From Choristoneura fumiferana (Eukaryota; Arthropoda; Insecta; Lepidoptera; Tortricidae), in assembly GCF_025370935.1 (NCBI RefSeq), contig NC_133492.1:17956501-18020500 (forward strand): 64,000 bases of DNA, written 5' to 3'. The notes beneath the pieces are model-generated. The model did not search any database. It was not told where the DNA came from and saw only the letters and a list, made by a program, of their open reading frames with translations. Position numbers and translations under genes: made by a program. This document shows, one piece after another, positions 63,431 to 64,000 of this stretch (its first letter is position 1; every line of letters begins with the position of its first letter).

Positions 63431-63779
63431 AAAGGGCGATGGAGCGGGCGATGTTGGGCATATCTCTCCGTGACAGGTTCCAAAATACGGAGATTCGGAG
63501 ACGAACAAAGCTCACCGATATAGCCAAGGTAATCACCCAAAGGAAGTGGAAGTGGGCTGGACACATATGCCGCAGGAGTGATGGAAGATGGGGGAAGGCC
63601 GTGATGGAGTGGAGACCCAGAACCGGGCGGAGAAACGTTGGTAGACAGGAGATGAGGTGGACCGACGACCTGGTCACAGTGGCGGGAAGGTGCTGGATGA
63701 GGAGAGCACTGGACCGAGATGAGTGGCCAGCAATGCAGGATGCCTACACTCAGTATTGGGTGGCTATGGGCTGAAGATG
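63431..63779 (+). mobile_element. RTE-clade LINE 3' end, 349 bp, open frame, 14-bp target duplication
   Basis: An uninterrupted frame runs from the insertion point to a stop at 63772-63774. It reads MERAMLGISLRDRFQNTEIR, KWKWAGHICRRSDGRWGKAV and MRWTDDLVTVAGRCWMRRAL, ending YTQYWVAMG. This is the RTE RT C-terminus. AATATATGTGTCAC (63417-63430) and AATATATGTGTTAC (63780-63793) differ at one base. The usual GATGAT tail is reduced to ctgaagatg. Confidence 0.9.
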
Positions 63780-63793
63780 AATATATGTGTTAC

Positions 63794-64000
63794 ATAACTA
63801 CTACTTACTACGACCTAACTTACGATTGTTATATTACATTAGCTGTTTAAATGTGGTCTGTAGTCTGTGGGCTCTACGAGTAATAGCTTGCTTTATATGT
63901 ATGTATATAGTGTAAAATTTAAGTAATTAGTTGGTTGTATCAGAGACGTAATAATTCATAAAACTCTATGGAACTTATATAATACAAAAAACACATAAAA
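63794..64000. other. No recognised feature
   Basis: AT-rich end of window. Confidence 0.4.

Overview
The window looks like insect, most probably moth or butterfly (Lepidoptera), nuclear DNA from the intron or intergenic space of a large gene. It is AT-rich, has no bacterial-style operons and is packed with decayed mobile elements. The Lepidoptera call rests on repeat families I recognise from that order: RTE-clade LINE tails ending in (GATGAT)n, tRNA-derived SINEs, and P1-type repeats containing (CAGA)n. The species cannot be read from the sequence.

Host gene content is minimal. The one convincing host exon is on the minus strand at 10609-10805. It has a 3' splice site, a 97-nt 5' leader, an ATG with a signal-peptide-like start, and a phase-1 5' splice site. 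Its gene runs leftwards; the next exons should lie left of position 1 and the promoter to the right. Most of the window is then probably intron or upstream DNA of that gene.

Layout. 1-10 kb: a 260-bp palindrome, a decayed Jockey-type LINE, foldback elements, a hAT MITE with an 8-bp target duplication, a MITE nested in a P1 repeat, RTE fragments and the 3' end of another LINE. 10-19 kb: the host exon and mostly single-copy DNA with a SINE-split foldback. 19-27 kb: a 405-bp cassette inside a SINE, a 344-bp tandem duplication, two degenerate 'word' elements with GC-rich cores, MITEs, and a 1.29-kb TIR element with an 8-bp target duplication. 27-39 kb: RTE LINEs (one carrying a second copy of the cassette), SINEs and a composite repeat. 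39-47 kb: RTE and zinc-finger LINE remnants, a triplicated GC-rich repeat, a foldback holding an inverted RTE insertion, and a 1.86-kb TIR element.

47.2-50.05 kb holds the most complete element: an LTR retrotransposon with ~773-bp LTRs, a tRNA-Leu-type primer site, a decayed gag, no pol and a 4-bp target duplication. Each LTR has three heat-shock elements upstream of a TATA box. 50-64 kb: foldbacks, RTE insertions with clear target duplications (74, 694 and 349 bp), a 1.17-kb satellite, a Helitron coding fragment and nested P1/P2 repeats.

Most elements are non-autonomous or truncated. The best candidates for something undescribed are the LTR element with a heat-shock-type promoter, the 'word' elements, the two-copy cassette and the 1.86-kb TIR element. 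Family names come from recognition by eye, without a database search.
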